Shown: piece by piece, positions 23,143 to 34,992 of the stretch
How positions within the stretch are numbered: position 1 is the first letter of the stretch
Layout of the letters: each line of letters starts with the position of its first letter
NCBI GenBank assembly: GCA_002749535.1
Contig: MZZL01000408.1
Span: 2,248,631 to 2,312,630 of the forward strand
Length of the DNA: 64,000 nucleotides
Direction of reading: 5' to 3'
DNA from: Apophysomyces variabilis
Taxonomy: Eukaryota > Mucoromycota > Mucoromycetes > Mucorales > Mucoraceae
Notes under the pieces: generated by a model
What the model saw: the letters and a program-made list of their open reading frames with translations, nothing else
The model's database searches: none
What the model was told of the DNA's origin: nothing
Position numbers and translations under genes: made by a program

Positions 23143-26100
23143 TTATAATTTCTGACAGTAATAAGCTGGAACCCAACCGTAACGGAGGTCTGAAGATTCG
23201 GCAAGACTTCCGTACCACCATGTATCTTCGTCATCCTTATTCCACACCAGGATGGTGTCACCTTGTCGAACACATAGTTCATCTGCATTTTGTGGTTCAT
23301 AATCATATAGTGCGTAGCACTGGAACATTGGCTCGGTGAGCTGTTCTGTCTCGATGTTCTTTTGTGTAAGAGATCCGTTTGTCATCCGATGAGAACTGGT
23401 ATCTATTTGTCATCCTGGATTAAGTATTTTTAATACGTTACTTGAAAATTACATACCGTCGCTCATGGAGGAAGAAGACGACGGTCCAAAGTAATCAGGT
23501 TGCTGTTTTCTACGTATACTAGGAGTATCCGTTGCACCTGGCACCGTCTCCCAAACAGTCTTATTGATTGGGGTAATATCATCTATTAATCGCTGGACAC
23601 ATTCCATACTGCTGATATATTTTGCTATTATCCCTTGCATATCCGTATGGTGCCCGTCAAAATGTTTGTCTACAAGTTTTCTCCATTCACGCGCCAATTG
23701 ACTATGGAATTGAGTTTGCACCATTGCCAGCTCACCTACCAAAATGTCGAAATAGCGAGCAGTCAGGACGAAGAAACGTGGCAGCTCGTCCACAAGTTGT
23801 GCATTGATAGATACGTAAGCATCTGCTGATTCCTGCAGTGCCTTGTCGGGGGTGTCGCCTTTCGACTTGATACCACGCACTCGGTCATAGTCCAATAACT
23901 TTTGCGCACGTTTACTGATGACCTGGCTTGGGTTCTCGAACACGCGAAGAAAACTATCTATACGACTATAAACATAACCGCGCATCATCGTGTCCTAAAA
24001 TATATTCGATCAATCGATGACTGACCCCTTTCTTTTTTCTGACCGATTTACCAATTCCCGTGACATGATCATTGAAAACATGGACGTCGCCTTAGTAAAT
24101 TCTCGCATACTTTCCATGCTTCGGACTCGGACACCGCCCCATGAGCTGTAGATATTTTCCATACTGGAAGCAAACAGTTGCAGATTGTCGAATTGATCCT
24201 TCACTTGGCGCACCCATTTCTGTACATCCCGGGCTAACTGCCGTGCAACTTCTTGTTGTTCCTCGAACCGTATTTGTAACGCATCAAACAACGCATCCTG
24301 CGTTGCTTCTGCAGCAAACCCAGTTACTTGTCTAAATTTCTGCGCTCGTCGTGTAATTTTCTTATTGATACCGTGTCTATTTCAAAGCATAATTAGAACT
24401 ACCCGTTTGGTACCCACGGGACCTACACAACCTATCATAGTGGTTTAATCGTTACATGATCAATCAGCATTAGTGAAAACTCACATTGATATCAGTTTTC
24501 TTCTTGTCACCAACAATTCTTTCCACAATATCTTTCCGCCTCTTGATTTCATTAATATGATCTGCAACTTCTTGTATTTCCTTCGTCGCGAGGGAGAGAT
24601 TTTCGTGATCAGGATGATTTGCAGGTGTTAACAAAAATATTTCCTTTTTTGACAAGTTAGGTTAACCGCGCCCACTTTTGTTCTGCTTCTTACTCGTAAA
24701 AGCAAGGGGTATTTCAAAACTCGTTGAACAGGTCTAATAAGCAGGCTTCCAAGATCCCAGCTACCCGTTTGACCTTGCATTTGCTCGTTGCATTTCTAGT
24801 TTCCTTGTCAACTTTTTCTGTCTTTGATTCTTCGTCATCAACTTACCATAAAAAATGCCTGTGCGCTAGGTATATTTTCAAGCTCTTGCATTCTCAGCAC
24901 AGCATCCTCATGTCGTTTGCAGTACTCACAGTAGACTTCATCCAGACGACCCATCTTAATGAACGTTTATTACCAATTTCACTCTGTTTGCATATCTTAC
25001 CATCTCCCGAAATACCATACCAACTGTGGAATCATCGTGATCGTCTGGTGATACAGCAAGTTGGTTGTCATTGATCACAGGACAAGCATCCTCGAGCAAA
25101 GTGACAAACGTTTCTTCCAGATCGACAATATCAAGTAAATTGGCGAACAACGTCTTGACATCTGCTTTTTGGAGAGGAGACCCAGCTGCGCAGGCTTGGT
25201 CATAATAAACCTCTTTTAGTAGGATCATGTTTCTTTGGTATACTTTTTCCGTCTCCAGCAGTTCCTGCATCACTTTGGAACGCTTGATCACTTTCTGCTG
25301 ATCTTTACCAGACAGCTGAGGAGAAACTGGTAATGATCCTGAAATTGATGTTTCGGAGGAAGAAAGGGCGGGTGATTGGTCTGTCATAGGTTCTTTTGAT
25401 ACTACTGTGATTGATCCTTTCAGGCGATTGTGTTGATGATCGTCCGCACTACTCCCTGTTAACCAGCTAGTCAATGCGGTACCGTATTGCCACGCGCGTT
25501 TGGATGGAGATGTGGCTGTGGAGGATGTGGAGGATGTAGAGGCTGTGCTGGTCCCTGTTAGGGTACGGGCAATAAAAGGGATATGCAGGGAAGATGATGT
25601 ATTGTTGGACGATACGTTCTTTAGCGATGAATTGGATGGCTGCCTTACAAGTCGCGGATCAGAATTTCTTACAGAAGTTCGACGGGAATATGTATTCGTT
25701 TCTGTCTGTTCTAACCGTTGGCTCAGCTCTGCTACGAACGAATTTGTACGTGTTGTGGCACAAGAAGAAGTACGAACTGTTCCAGGCTTGGCAGGCACTA
25801 CAGGAGGCTCTTTCTGCGCCACGTTGCGCAGAGCCCTGCCGGTTTTCTGTGGTATCGGAGGAGGGGATGTTGGAGTCGCTGACACACGGGCCACAGGAAC
25901 AGGGTTGTGCTTTGGTATGGGCTTTGGGATATCATGAGCTTATTTTAAGGCAAGACACAAAAAGCACTACTCACTTTTTGACTGTTCCCGCCTTTTTGAA
26001 ACTTGGCACGAATATCGTTGAATGCCAGGGATGTCTGGTCAATGCCAGCAGCTGGACAGTCCTCTGTCGGTAACGAAGTTTGTGGAGATGGAACATCGAC

Positions 26101-26283
26101 CTGATGCTGATAAGTGGTGGATAATCGTAGTGACGGAGGTTTTGCTGGTAGTACTGGTCCTCGAGACGATTGCTCAAACACGCGAGACAGTCTATTCACG
26201 GATCCGTCCCTTTGTAATGCTGAATGGTGGGTACTACGTTGTCGATTCAAGGTTTTAGCAAATGCATCAGGATGTTGGTCCAT
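23143..26283 (-). CDS. RhoGEF-BAR-SH3 scaffold protein (DNMBP/Tuba-like)
   Basis: Probable guanine-nucleotide exchange factor for a Rho-family GTPase (Cdc42 by analogy) that also senses membrane curvature. Exons (-): 26283-25975, 25921-25001, 24954-24847, 24783-24694, 24643-24485, 24360-24052, 23994-23457, 23402-23143; about 897 aa. A Ser/Pro-rich N-terminal third has PxxP stretches (VLPAKPPSLR, VVPAKPG). A DH domain (VMQELLETEKVYQRNM, LLIRPVQRVLKYPLLL) follows, with helical BAR-like sequence in exons 6-7 and a C-terminal SH3 domain (ALYDY, DTWWYG, YGWVPAYY). No PH domain was seen, as in the DNMBP family. The intron 1 acceptor is the least certain boundary. The start is preceded by a CT-rich leader; an additional upstream exon cannot be excluded. 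Confidence 0.86.
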
Positions 26284-26327
26284 CGCTGGAGGATGCGTAA
26301 AGAGAGTGGGAAACGAAAAAGTAAAAA

Positions 26328-26358
26328 AGAAAGAGAGAGAGAGAGAGAAAGAGAGAGC
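26328..26358. repeat. GA-rich microsatellite
   Basis: A run of GA dinucleotides with a few interruptions, about 50 bases upstream of the RhoGEF start codon; on the transcribed strand it is a CT-rich leader or promoter tract. Confidence 0.7.
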
Positions 26359-27422
26359 AAAGAAATAGAGCTTTCGAAATTAATGCAATTTTATTTATTG
26401 CCAATCAACATATCATTCCTTCAAATGGTGCTGAATTAGCAAAACCTTACTTCTGCCAGATTTGACCACACACGAACCCATCGAATAGGATATTGTTACC
26501 AAGCTAAAACTGAGCTCATTAACTGAATCATATTTAACACTTATTCACTTCGAAAGCGTAGCATTGTAAAGTCATTGTGCGAGACTCGGTGATTTCCATT
26601 GGTTGGTAAAGGCCCAGAATTAATGGCAACCCCGGCCTGAGCCTATTGCAAGACATCTATGAGCCTTCTGCTGCTATAAAGGTGGGAAAGATTACTGTGC
26701 CTTTTTTTTCTCAGCCCTGTTGCGGAATTATCTGACGGCAAGCTGGTCATAGAAGGTATTTCTTGGCGCTGATTTCTAATTCGTTGGCTGCCATCAGTTT
26801 GTTGATTAGAAAGTTGCAAATGAGTCTGTACGGATGTTTGGAAGTCCTGATATATATTAAGATGGAGCATACTGCCAATTTTAGCCGATAAGAATCTAAC
26901 ATTGAGAATAAAATGGTCTTAATAGCAAGTAGAAAAAAGAACAGGAAAGCTGAGCCTTATTCTTCGGTGACGGTATCCGCTAACGGACTTCTTGGTAGGA
27001 CATTGATGTGGTGTATCACAGGCAGCCTACAATAACAGGTCCGGCCGCTTATAAGACATAAGAAAACCGTATGCGATTTACGGTTGAAGTTAGCTGAATG
27101 TATTCCGTATATGAATTATGTTTGAAAAGTACCATAGTCCCGGAGAATTATATCTTTTAGCTTCATTGACAAAGAGGAGCATACCAGATAACATCAGTTC
27201 AGCATAGAGTTCTCCAAACAATCATTAAACCGCCTCTCTACGGTTAGGGTTGCGGCTTCGTATACATGGTTGGAAATAAATGATCATGCTACTGCTCTGG
27301 TTGTAAATGGATCATTTTATTATATGATGACTTTGATAAAATGCTGATGTTTGATGCAGAATAAGAGGAGAGATATAAAATACAGAAATATATATAATAC
27401 GAAAAGGAGAAGGAAAAACAAG
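26359..27422. other. Intergenic upstream of the RhoGEF gene
   Basis: Contains the likely promoter of the minus-strand RhoGEF gene and the 3' region of the minus-strand transporter. A minus-strand open stretch at 26643-26870 is Gln/Ser-rich and might be an unlinked 5' exon, but no splice path to the start at 26283 was demonstrable. Confidence 0.4.
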
Positions 27423-29141
27423 TTAAATTTTGCCAGAGAGTTTACCTTGACAGCGAAGCATGCACAAGACTAGACCAACAAGTCCAGCTGCCACCGACAT
27501 AGCGCCGGCGAATTGAATGGCAGCCGTCCAACCATACCAACGCTGCAAAAGTCCGGCAATGGGTGTACCCAGCAAAGAGCCGGCTGCCGTTCCAAGGTAG
27601 GCCATGGCCAAACCACGTTGGATATTATCAATGCCCACAATCTCAGCTGTTACTGCTGGCAACAAACTTACAAATCCACCGCCGCTCAGACCGTTCAATA
27701 GTGCATAGACCACAAAGATGGGATAGGTTGAGGACAACTGCCATAACACCATGGTAAAGATACCTATAATTTTTACCATAAAATGACGTTAAATAAACGA
27801 AGGACAGGATATATGGGTAAGGGAAGTTAGGTTTACCAGCTAAAAGAGTACACCCTGTCAAGGTATTAATGCGGCCAAACTTGTCGCCAACATAGCCTAA
27901 CAGAATGCGCGAGATGGCATTGGTGGCAGACATGATAGACACAAGCGTAGCTCCATTCGCTGCGTCTACTCCAATGTGGGCAGCATAAGTGGGTGTCAGA
28001 AAGAAGGGAGCGATATAGCCAAACGGCACAAAGAGGGTAAATAAGAGCAATAGACCAAAATCTCTATTAATCAGGGAGATATCGAAAACAGCCCACCATT
28101 TGCGGTCAGGTGTAGATGGGGGTCGCCAGCGGGACATGGCGAGAACGGTGGCAATAGAAAGAAGCGCAAACCCAAGCCCACCCATTGCTCTTAGAGCATT
28201 ACGGTACCCAACGGTGGAGATAAGACCCTGGGCCATGGGAGACAAGGCAATACCTTTATGATTGTGTGTTATATAGAGGGAGAATAAGGAAGGGAGAGAA
28301 GAACCCGGGTAGGTTTTTGCGTGTTGGTGGAAAACATTAGTCACTCTTGTTGCTGAATAACTTACCTCCAGCACCTGATCCACTTACGCCAATGCCTGTT
28401 GCAAATGCACGTTTCTTGACAAACCATTGAGAAGGCAAGGTAATACATGATGAAAAGCAAAAAGCACCACCAATGCCAAACAGAATACCTTGGGTCAAGT
28501 ATAGTTGCCATAGCTGTGTGGAAAAGCTCGCGAGGATTAAACCCAGAGGGCATAAAATTGTACCAATGGCCATAGCACCTCGAAATCCAATAGCTCTTAT
28601 GACGGGGGTCATAAACAGCCCTAATGCCATTAAAACTGCAGAGGCTGATGTTCCAACGAATGCAATGCCGAATTCGTCTGTTTGTCCGGGATAAACTTCA
28701 TTCAAGTAGCTATCGGGAAAATCAAAGAAGTTAGTTTTTTTTGACAAAACGAGAATGTCTAATCATTGAGAGAGGGGTGAAAACCTACAGTCGTTGGAAA
28801 TTGCCCCAAGCAAAAATGGTACCAAAGACGAAGAAATTAACGAGGAATGCTGATAAAACGACGAGCCAACCAGGGTTTCGGATGCCTTCTGTTGGATAGG
28901 GTTCGACGGGAACTTTGGTATTAACGAATTGTTGATCTTCGACATCGCGTAGGGTATGCTTTGATAAAGTCAGTGTGATTTCGTTGAGCGAAGCTAATGT
29001 TGGAATGGGTGCGCACTCTAATAGCGCTGGATAAGTTTGAGGATTCTCAATCCGCGTCTTCTCGTCATCCTCTATGCCCTTTTCTTTCAATGGCAGATCT
29101 TGGACTCTTTGTGTATCACTTGATGATCTAGACATGCTCAT
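27423..29141 (-). CDS. MFS transporter, monocarboxylate-porter-like
   Basis: Plasma-membrane major-facilitator transporter resembling fungal monocarboxylate porters (TC 2.A.1.13). Exons (-): 29141-28789, 28709-28366, 28253-27837, 27763-27423; 484 aa. About 85 hydrophilic N-terminal residues (Ser/Thr/Glu-rich) precede TM1 (NPGWLVVLSAFLVNF). Further helices include WQLYLTQGILFGIGG and FGLLLLFTLFVPFGYIAPF, with a cytoplasmic GYVGDKFGR motif of MFS type in the second half. All three introns are phase-consistent. Transport of lactate, pyruvate or similar acids is inferred from family only; many fungal members are of unknown substrate. Confidence 0.9.
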
Positions 29142-30686
29142 ACAAAGATCAAAAAACACGATTAGGAAGAAAAGAGAAGAGAAAGAATCAAAGATGCGTT
29201 TAAAAGGGGCAATGGCGGAGAAATATTTTCGCGGCGACAATGTGCAAAGTTTTTGGAAAGATCGGGAAGGTCATTTGGCCCGAGCAGTCGGGATGACCAG
29301 TTTAAGGATTGTTTTACCTGTAGTTACTTCATTCAGTAGCATGATCTCATAAACAAGGTGGTTTAAACTATTTGATGCATGAGTTGATACTCTTCTCTAG
29401 ACTGATATAATGACTTTTCTGATCCGGAGGTTGATCATTCTAGAACCTTACTGAGATCCGCGTCGTACAAACAACCATTATGAGTCAGATCCCATAGGCC
29501 GCTTATATCCGGTTGGCCGTTTCGCTTGTTGAATCCCCCTTAGGAACTGTATTGCTGAACAGTTTTGGTGGCACCAATCGTACAAATGGTTGGACAGTTC
29601 ATTCCAAATTGGGAACTGGGTTTCTTTTTGATCGACAGATTGGATGGCATACCAAAGTCCGTCCACGCTATAACCATGATTGTGGGAAAAAAACAGCCTG
29701 CAACTTCATCTTACCATACTCATAAGATCCAATTGGTGCGCTTAATTTGCAAAGCAACCCGTCGAAGCGGAAGTCATTAGTCGGCTAGATATCGAGTTAA
29801 CACTTCCATCTCTTTTTGATAGAGAGGAAAAGAAGGGAAATACTCGTTTTTACGTACATCTATTGACAACTCCTTTTATTGTTTTCTCTACTGCAAGCAT
29901 TTGATCTGATAAAAGGGCAAGAGTTGGTTTTGTTACTGGCAATTGGGTTGAAAAACACAACTCAATTCGTGGGAGAATCAACTTTGCCAGGAGAACAATT
30001 GAAACATAGACAGAAAATGACAATATAAACTATATTTCTAAACTTGTACTATTCTCTGCCTTCTCAAACACTCTAGGTCTAAGGAGAACAGTATCCAATA
30101 AAGCACAGAGGCTGTGAATAATCCTAACTCAATCACGACATCCTGGATGACAATGACACCAATGCTAGCTACATGATCATGCTCTCATCCTGTTGTTGAG
30201 TTTCGTGGACAAGATAAAACTGTGACGCAATTGAAATTGATGCTGTTCTCATTGTACAGTGACTAAGTGGTATTTGACAATAGACATTCAATCTACCCTA
30301 TAAGGCTCCGCACTTGTGGTGAATATCAATTTGTTCAATTAGCACAGAATGAGTTCTCACATTGTCATGTATAGTGAATGTTTGATGAACACGCACTCGT
30401 TTTATCAGACAGTACCATTACCAGTACTGCGATGACAAGCCCCTCAGGTTCCTATAATTTTCCCTTTTAGTTTCCTGATATGGCAAACGGAAAGAAATTA
30501 GGGATGTGGTTTCAAGTAAAGAGCTGCGGCTTAATTTGCCAGCAATATAAAAAGGGACGTCTATTCGAGAAAAAAAAGATAATAAATACAAAAATAAGAA
30601 AAAGTGAAAGGGTTGAACATATACAAAGGTAGTAATGGTTAAGTGAACAACAGGCAGAGAGAGAAGGAGAGAACATCTATCTCTTT
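29142..30686. other. Intergenic, transporter promoter side and AOX 3' side
   Basis: Both flanking genes are on the minus strand. Short frames on both strands show no recognisable domain. Nothing else supported. Confidence 0.5.
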
Positions 30687-31712
30687 CTAAGTTGACATGG
30701 TTGCTTTAGCATTGACCTCTTTCTGGATTTGCTCCTGTAAGAGTTGAGCCTTGATATCTGCTAGTATATCTTCACGATGTGCAGCAATACGGTCAGAGAA
30801 GTGATGATTTGCATCACGGTGAAGAGCTTCATCTGCACGTACAGCAAGTACTACATCCCGGATGGAGGCATGGGGATGAAGATTGTAATATTCTACATTT
30901 AAAAGATGTCAGCCAAACTGAGCTCTTTACTTGGTTGTCGGTTACAAAGCGGACTTACCGATCGCAACTTTTGGCGCAGGGCCATTGGAGATGATTCCTT
31001 TATCAATGTCTTCCAAGAAATGAGTGTAAGAAATGACGGCTTCTTCTTCAAGATAACCACACATGCGATGGGCTGTCTTGGGAGAAAAGACATAGAGCCA
31101 GAAATAGGCATTGAAGAAAACGCCTTGGACGCCCAGGACCAGCAGACGGTTAAACAAGGATGGCTGAAGACACTTCATCCAAGTCATTAAATGCATTCTT
31201 TCGTTTTCGGCTTCGTGCAGTAAGTGGTGGATCCAGCCATTGTCTTCTGACATGTTACGCAATGATTTCATATGACGAAGCATACCACCGACCATGCCAG
31301 GAACTAAAAAATGATTGTTATTCAATTGCCATGAATAAGTACTAAGTCTTTTACCTGCTGCGACAGTTTCCAGCATCACTGCACGCATGTAATGATTTTT
31401 GCCAAAATAGGTATCAGGGAGCACGCGGAGGGCTTTCACCATTCGATAAGCAAGCTTATCACTGAATGAGTTTGGTTGTCTGTGCTTGCCGATACCGATG
31501 TCCATGTTTTCCAGGTCTTCTGTGTTCAGCTTCTTGGGCTGCATGAACTCACTGAGCATTGGGGCAGGTTGACTAGACTTGACTTCACGCAGGACATCTT
31601 TAGGTATTTCGGATACGGGTGGGGCAAAACGATGAACAGCCGAGATCGAGAATGCTCTGACTGCTAAAGAGGTTGTAGAAACAGAAGGTCGATAAAGGGT
31701 TCGCAGCATCAT
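30687..31712 (-). CDS. AOX: Mitochondrial alternative oxidase
   Basis: Cyanide-insensitive ubiquinol oxidase of the inner mitochondrial membrane, bypassing complexes III and IV. Exons (-): 31712-31355, 31303-30959, 30892-30687; 302 aa. An Arg/Ser-rich presequence fits mitochondrial import. All di-iron motifs are present: LET, NERMHL, LEEEAV and RADEALHRD. Intron 1 (51 nt) interrupts LETVAA/VPGMVGG and is a multiple of three without stop, so an unspliced reading gives a false 17-residue insert. The His usual in EEEAVHSYTH-like sequences is Ile here ([12 protein letters not shown]). A minus-strand TATAAATA lies about 100 bases upstream. Start at 31712 or the adjacent ATG at 31709. Confidence 0.95.
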
Positions 31713-31810
31713 GCTTCAAAGTAAAGAGGATAAGCAAGAAAAGAAAAAAAATACAGGAATAGGGTTTTTGTTGATTTTAGTTTTACATGTCCCAAAGTGA
31801 ATCAATCAAG

Positions 31811-31818
31811 TATTTATA
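31811..31818 (-). promoter_or_regulatory. TATA box of AOX
   Basis: TATAAATA on the minus strand, about 100 bases upstream of the AOX start codon at 31712. Confidence 0.5.
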
Positions 31819-34368
31819 CGCTGCGTTAATTTGGCTATCACACTTTTTTTTGGTAGATAGCTGAGTTAACACACATGTCTTGGGTTCTCTCCGAGCTTTT
31901 CCTATGGCTTGAGTCATAGGCTATTTCAAGCTTTACTTTGTCCTCCGTACCCCATTTTGTGGATTGCATGTACTTAAGAGTGATCGGGATGTATTCCGGG
32001 TACATTCCCACTTAAACATATAAAAACCTCCATTCGTTTTCCTTATCAAATTAAGAGAGCTTTTTTATGAGGGGACACGGGAAGATTTCGGCAGCACGAG
32101 GAAAGCTAAGGCCTGTGACTGAGGTTTCAATCGCAACCCATCTTTTTGCCGCACCAATCATTTCCTCTTTCTCAGCTTTTGGCCTGTCGTAGAGATCCGG
32201 TAAGATTTTTCGTTGTGCAGCATCCGGGCAAGGGTGTATTTTCCCTTTACCCAGGGGGAGGTGATTGAAAAGTATCCCGCGGTAACTTCTGATAGTGATG
32301 AAGAAAAAAGCTGATCAAAGAAATTCATATACTAAGTGTTCTTGGCCACACACAGCCTCAACTTCCCCCACTTAAACGATCCAATCAAACTAAAGTAATA
32401 CTTTCATGTGCCAGACAAAGAAAACAGCCGCACTGCATAAATCAAGCTGACAAACACTTTCGCAAAGGACCCCGTCCCCCACACTCTTATCAATCAACGC
32501 ATGATCGATCTGGAATAACGACGTCTTAAATGGTTACAACAGGATGCTTGGTTAAGGAATGTCATTGGCAAACGCCATTTTTGTTCTTATATCGAACATG
32601 ATTTAAAAATGACTGGATCAAGCTACCCTAATATCGTTATTCCTTAAAACTGGTTTCCTTATCCGTTGCTTAATGCATCCAATAGCAACATTCTCACTAT
32701 TTGTCTTGAAACATCGAAACTACAGCCCCATGTCGACTTCTTACCAGAGGGATGCCTAATACTGCATTTGTTGATAGTGTCCATGGCATAACCCGGCATA
32801 TAAGAGCGGACGGGAAAAGATGCCGTCCACCGCTTCGGAGATCATGCACAAGTGGCAAGCAAATTTACTTTTCCCAGGTATCCATGATGATCAAGAATGG
32901 TAAGGATGCATGAGTCGGCGATAAGGTCACTTACCCTCTTTTCCCAGGCTGCCAGAAAACGAAGTTTATGAACAGTAACGAAAATACTTAAGCATGCCAG
33001 TCGTTTCCCTGATTCTCTCTCATTTATTATGCCTTGGTGTCAATTGCATCGAGAAGAAGTTACCGTTCTCTCTGCTGTATCCTGATCCGATGGATAAGTA
33101 TTAATCGATAACCTATCTATACCCTATCCACAGAGCTGCCGCAAATAGACAAGTAGTCATTTTGTTTGATTTACGAGAAGCAGTACAAATTCTTCAGATC
33201 TTAATAAAATAGGGTTCATACGTAGTCTTTTGTGAGCTTTGCCTCAAACCAAAAGAATAGATTTCCTGTTTCATCAATCCAAAATTTTTGGGGATGTAAT
33301 CTGATCGGACCTGTTATATGAATTATGAAGGCGCCGAGGTACCTTTACATGATGAAAGATAACCCATAAACACTTAATGACAAGAGAGTCAGCACGCTAG
33401 GAATATATTACAAGATTAGGATGAAAAAATTTCAGGTAGTTATTCTGGCTAACGACATTCGGCAGCTATTTCATTTCAACGAATGGTAGCGAACATCAGA
33501 TAAACTTGCCAAAGCAAACAAGTGGGTAAATGACTCTGGAATCGAACAGTCAAGTAACAGATAGTTTGATAATGCATTTTTCCTACCCAATGAAAGAACT
33601 TATTGATCCGGACTGAGATTGCCCCGCATCTAGTAAACACCAGATGCTATACGTCTAGCAAATTAGTAGATGTAGATATTTACTATTCATCAGTTACAAA
33701 GTGAACCATGAAACCTTCAGATGCTAAACGTATAAACCTAACATTAAACGAATATTTAAATGAAGAAAATATAAAGTTTATGTTTCATTCTTAAGCGGCG
33801 AAGGACATTGACCAACCAACTTGAAGGTTATTTACTCAATGTCAGAACGTATCAAGGCAACAGTAACAGTGTTTCACTTAAAGTACGTCTTTGTCATATA
33901 TACCAGCAAACGAAAAAAATAATTGGTCTTCGGACGGCTTAACAACCCTCGGGTCGAGATTAGGGTTCTCTTGACCCCGTTTAGGCTAGTTTAGCTTAGC
34001 CCTGGTATTAACGCTTACACAAGATTGAATGATTTGAATGATTGACGATTTGGACCCTATCGCAAAAGGAAAATGATCCTTTCTTGTTGACTAACATCAA
34101 TAGAGCGCAAGGTTGAATGTGGAGTTAACTATCTCCATGTTAAGCGTTCGTTGGTTGATGCCAAACCAGCGCAAGCCCGTAGCCAATAACGTAATGACGC
34201 GCACGTAATCATCTCTGAGATTGAATAGTATGACTGTCATTCTCATGATGGAGCTGTGAGAAAGGGCAAAACGAATAGAAACTAACATGTTACAGCGTTT
34301 CGGTTGAGTGAGGATAGAGAGGAAATAGAGATAAAGAGGACTGGTGATGCAAAAATGTTTATGAGTAT
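31819..34368. other. Intergenic, no recognisable gene
   Basis: About 2.5 kb with only short frames, upstream of AOX (-) and of the FAR1-like gene (+), so regulatory DNA for both is likely. I saw no RNA gene, repeat array or protein domain. Confidence 0.5.
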
Positions 34369-34992
34369 ATGATACTGGGTGGGAAAGGAACGTTTAACTA
34401 TTTGAGTAGGGATTGTTGTTGGGTGACTCGTACACTAAAAGAAGGGGGCAGCATGACAAGTTTGCAAGTCCGCTTTGTTTTTTTTGTAATCATGCTGGAG
34501 ATGCTACATAAATCATTCAATTCAAAAGACGATGTACGTCAAGCAGTACAAGAGAAGGCGGCATCATTGGGCTTTGAAGTTGTCACAGGGAATAGCAGTT
34601 CACGATCCGTGCGACTCACATGCATCCATTACGGTGAATGCCGGCGCCGCATCCCAGAAGAGAATCGTAAAAGATTCCGCGAGTCTCGCAAACTCGGCTG
34701 CCCATGGTATCTCAAAGCGGGTTATTCCAAAAAGAAAGGCGGAAAATGGGTGATATCAAGGATATATGGTCAAAAAGAAAATGAGCGAGAAGCACCACAT
34801 AATCATCCTATGAGCGGCAGCCATCAACCACCACAACAACCAATACCACAACCGGCTCCCGTGATTAATCTGGAGGAACGGATTGCAGAGATACTGTATG
34901 CAATCAGAAAAAAGTTTGAGGACGCCAGATCAGACAAGGAGAGACTGGAGCTTGTAGATAGGTTACAAGCTGTTCTTCACGACTTCCCATAA
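34369..34992 (+). CDS. FAR1-type zinc-finger protein, stand-alone
   Basis: Single-exon frame of 207 aa; the domain begins right after the Met at 34492, so the true start may be 34492 or 34453. It shows the FAR1/WRKY-GCM1 pattern: helical lead-in (FNSKDDVRQAVQEKAASLGF), a first Cys in LTCIHYGEC, then LGCPWYLKAG, GGKWVISRIYG and APHNHPM. A Gln/Pro-rich linker and a C-terminal amphipathic helix (ERIAEILYAIRKKF) follow. No MULE transposase core is present, so it is either a domesticated DNA-binding protein or a remnant of one. It shares only the finger fold with the tandem multidomain proteins. Confidence 0.72.
   Translation: MILGGKGTFNYLSRDCCWVTRTLKEGGSMTSLQVRFVFFVIMLEMLHKSFNSKDDVRQAVQEKAASLGFEVVTGNSSSRSVRLTCIHYGECRRRIPEENRKRFRESRKLGCPWYLKAGYSKKKGGKWVISRIYGQKENEREAPHNHPMSGSHQPPQQPIPQPAPVINLEERIAEILYAIRKKFEDARSDKERLELVDRLQAVLHDFP

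Noticed and set aside
24377..24484. A 5-nt microexon in the RhoGEF gene to repair phase
   Set aside because: Using the acceptor CAATAAG just downstream gives phase 0 and needs no microexon.
26643..26870. Additional 5' exon of the RhoGEF gene
   Set aside because: Composition is plausible, but no donor-acceptor path to the start at 26283 was evident.
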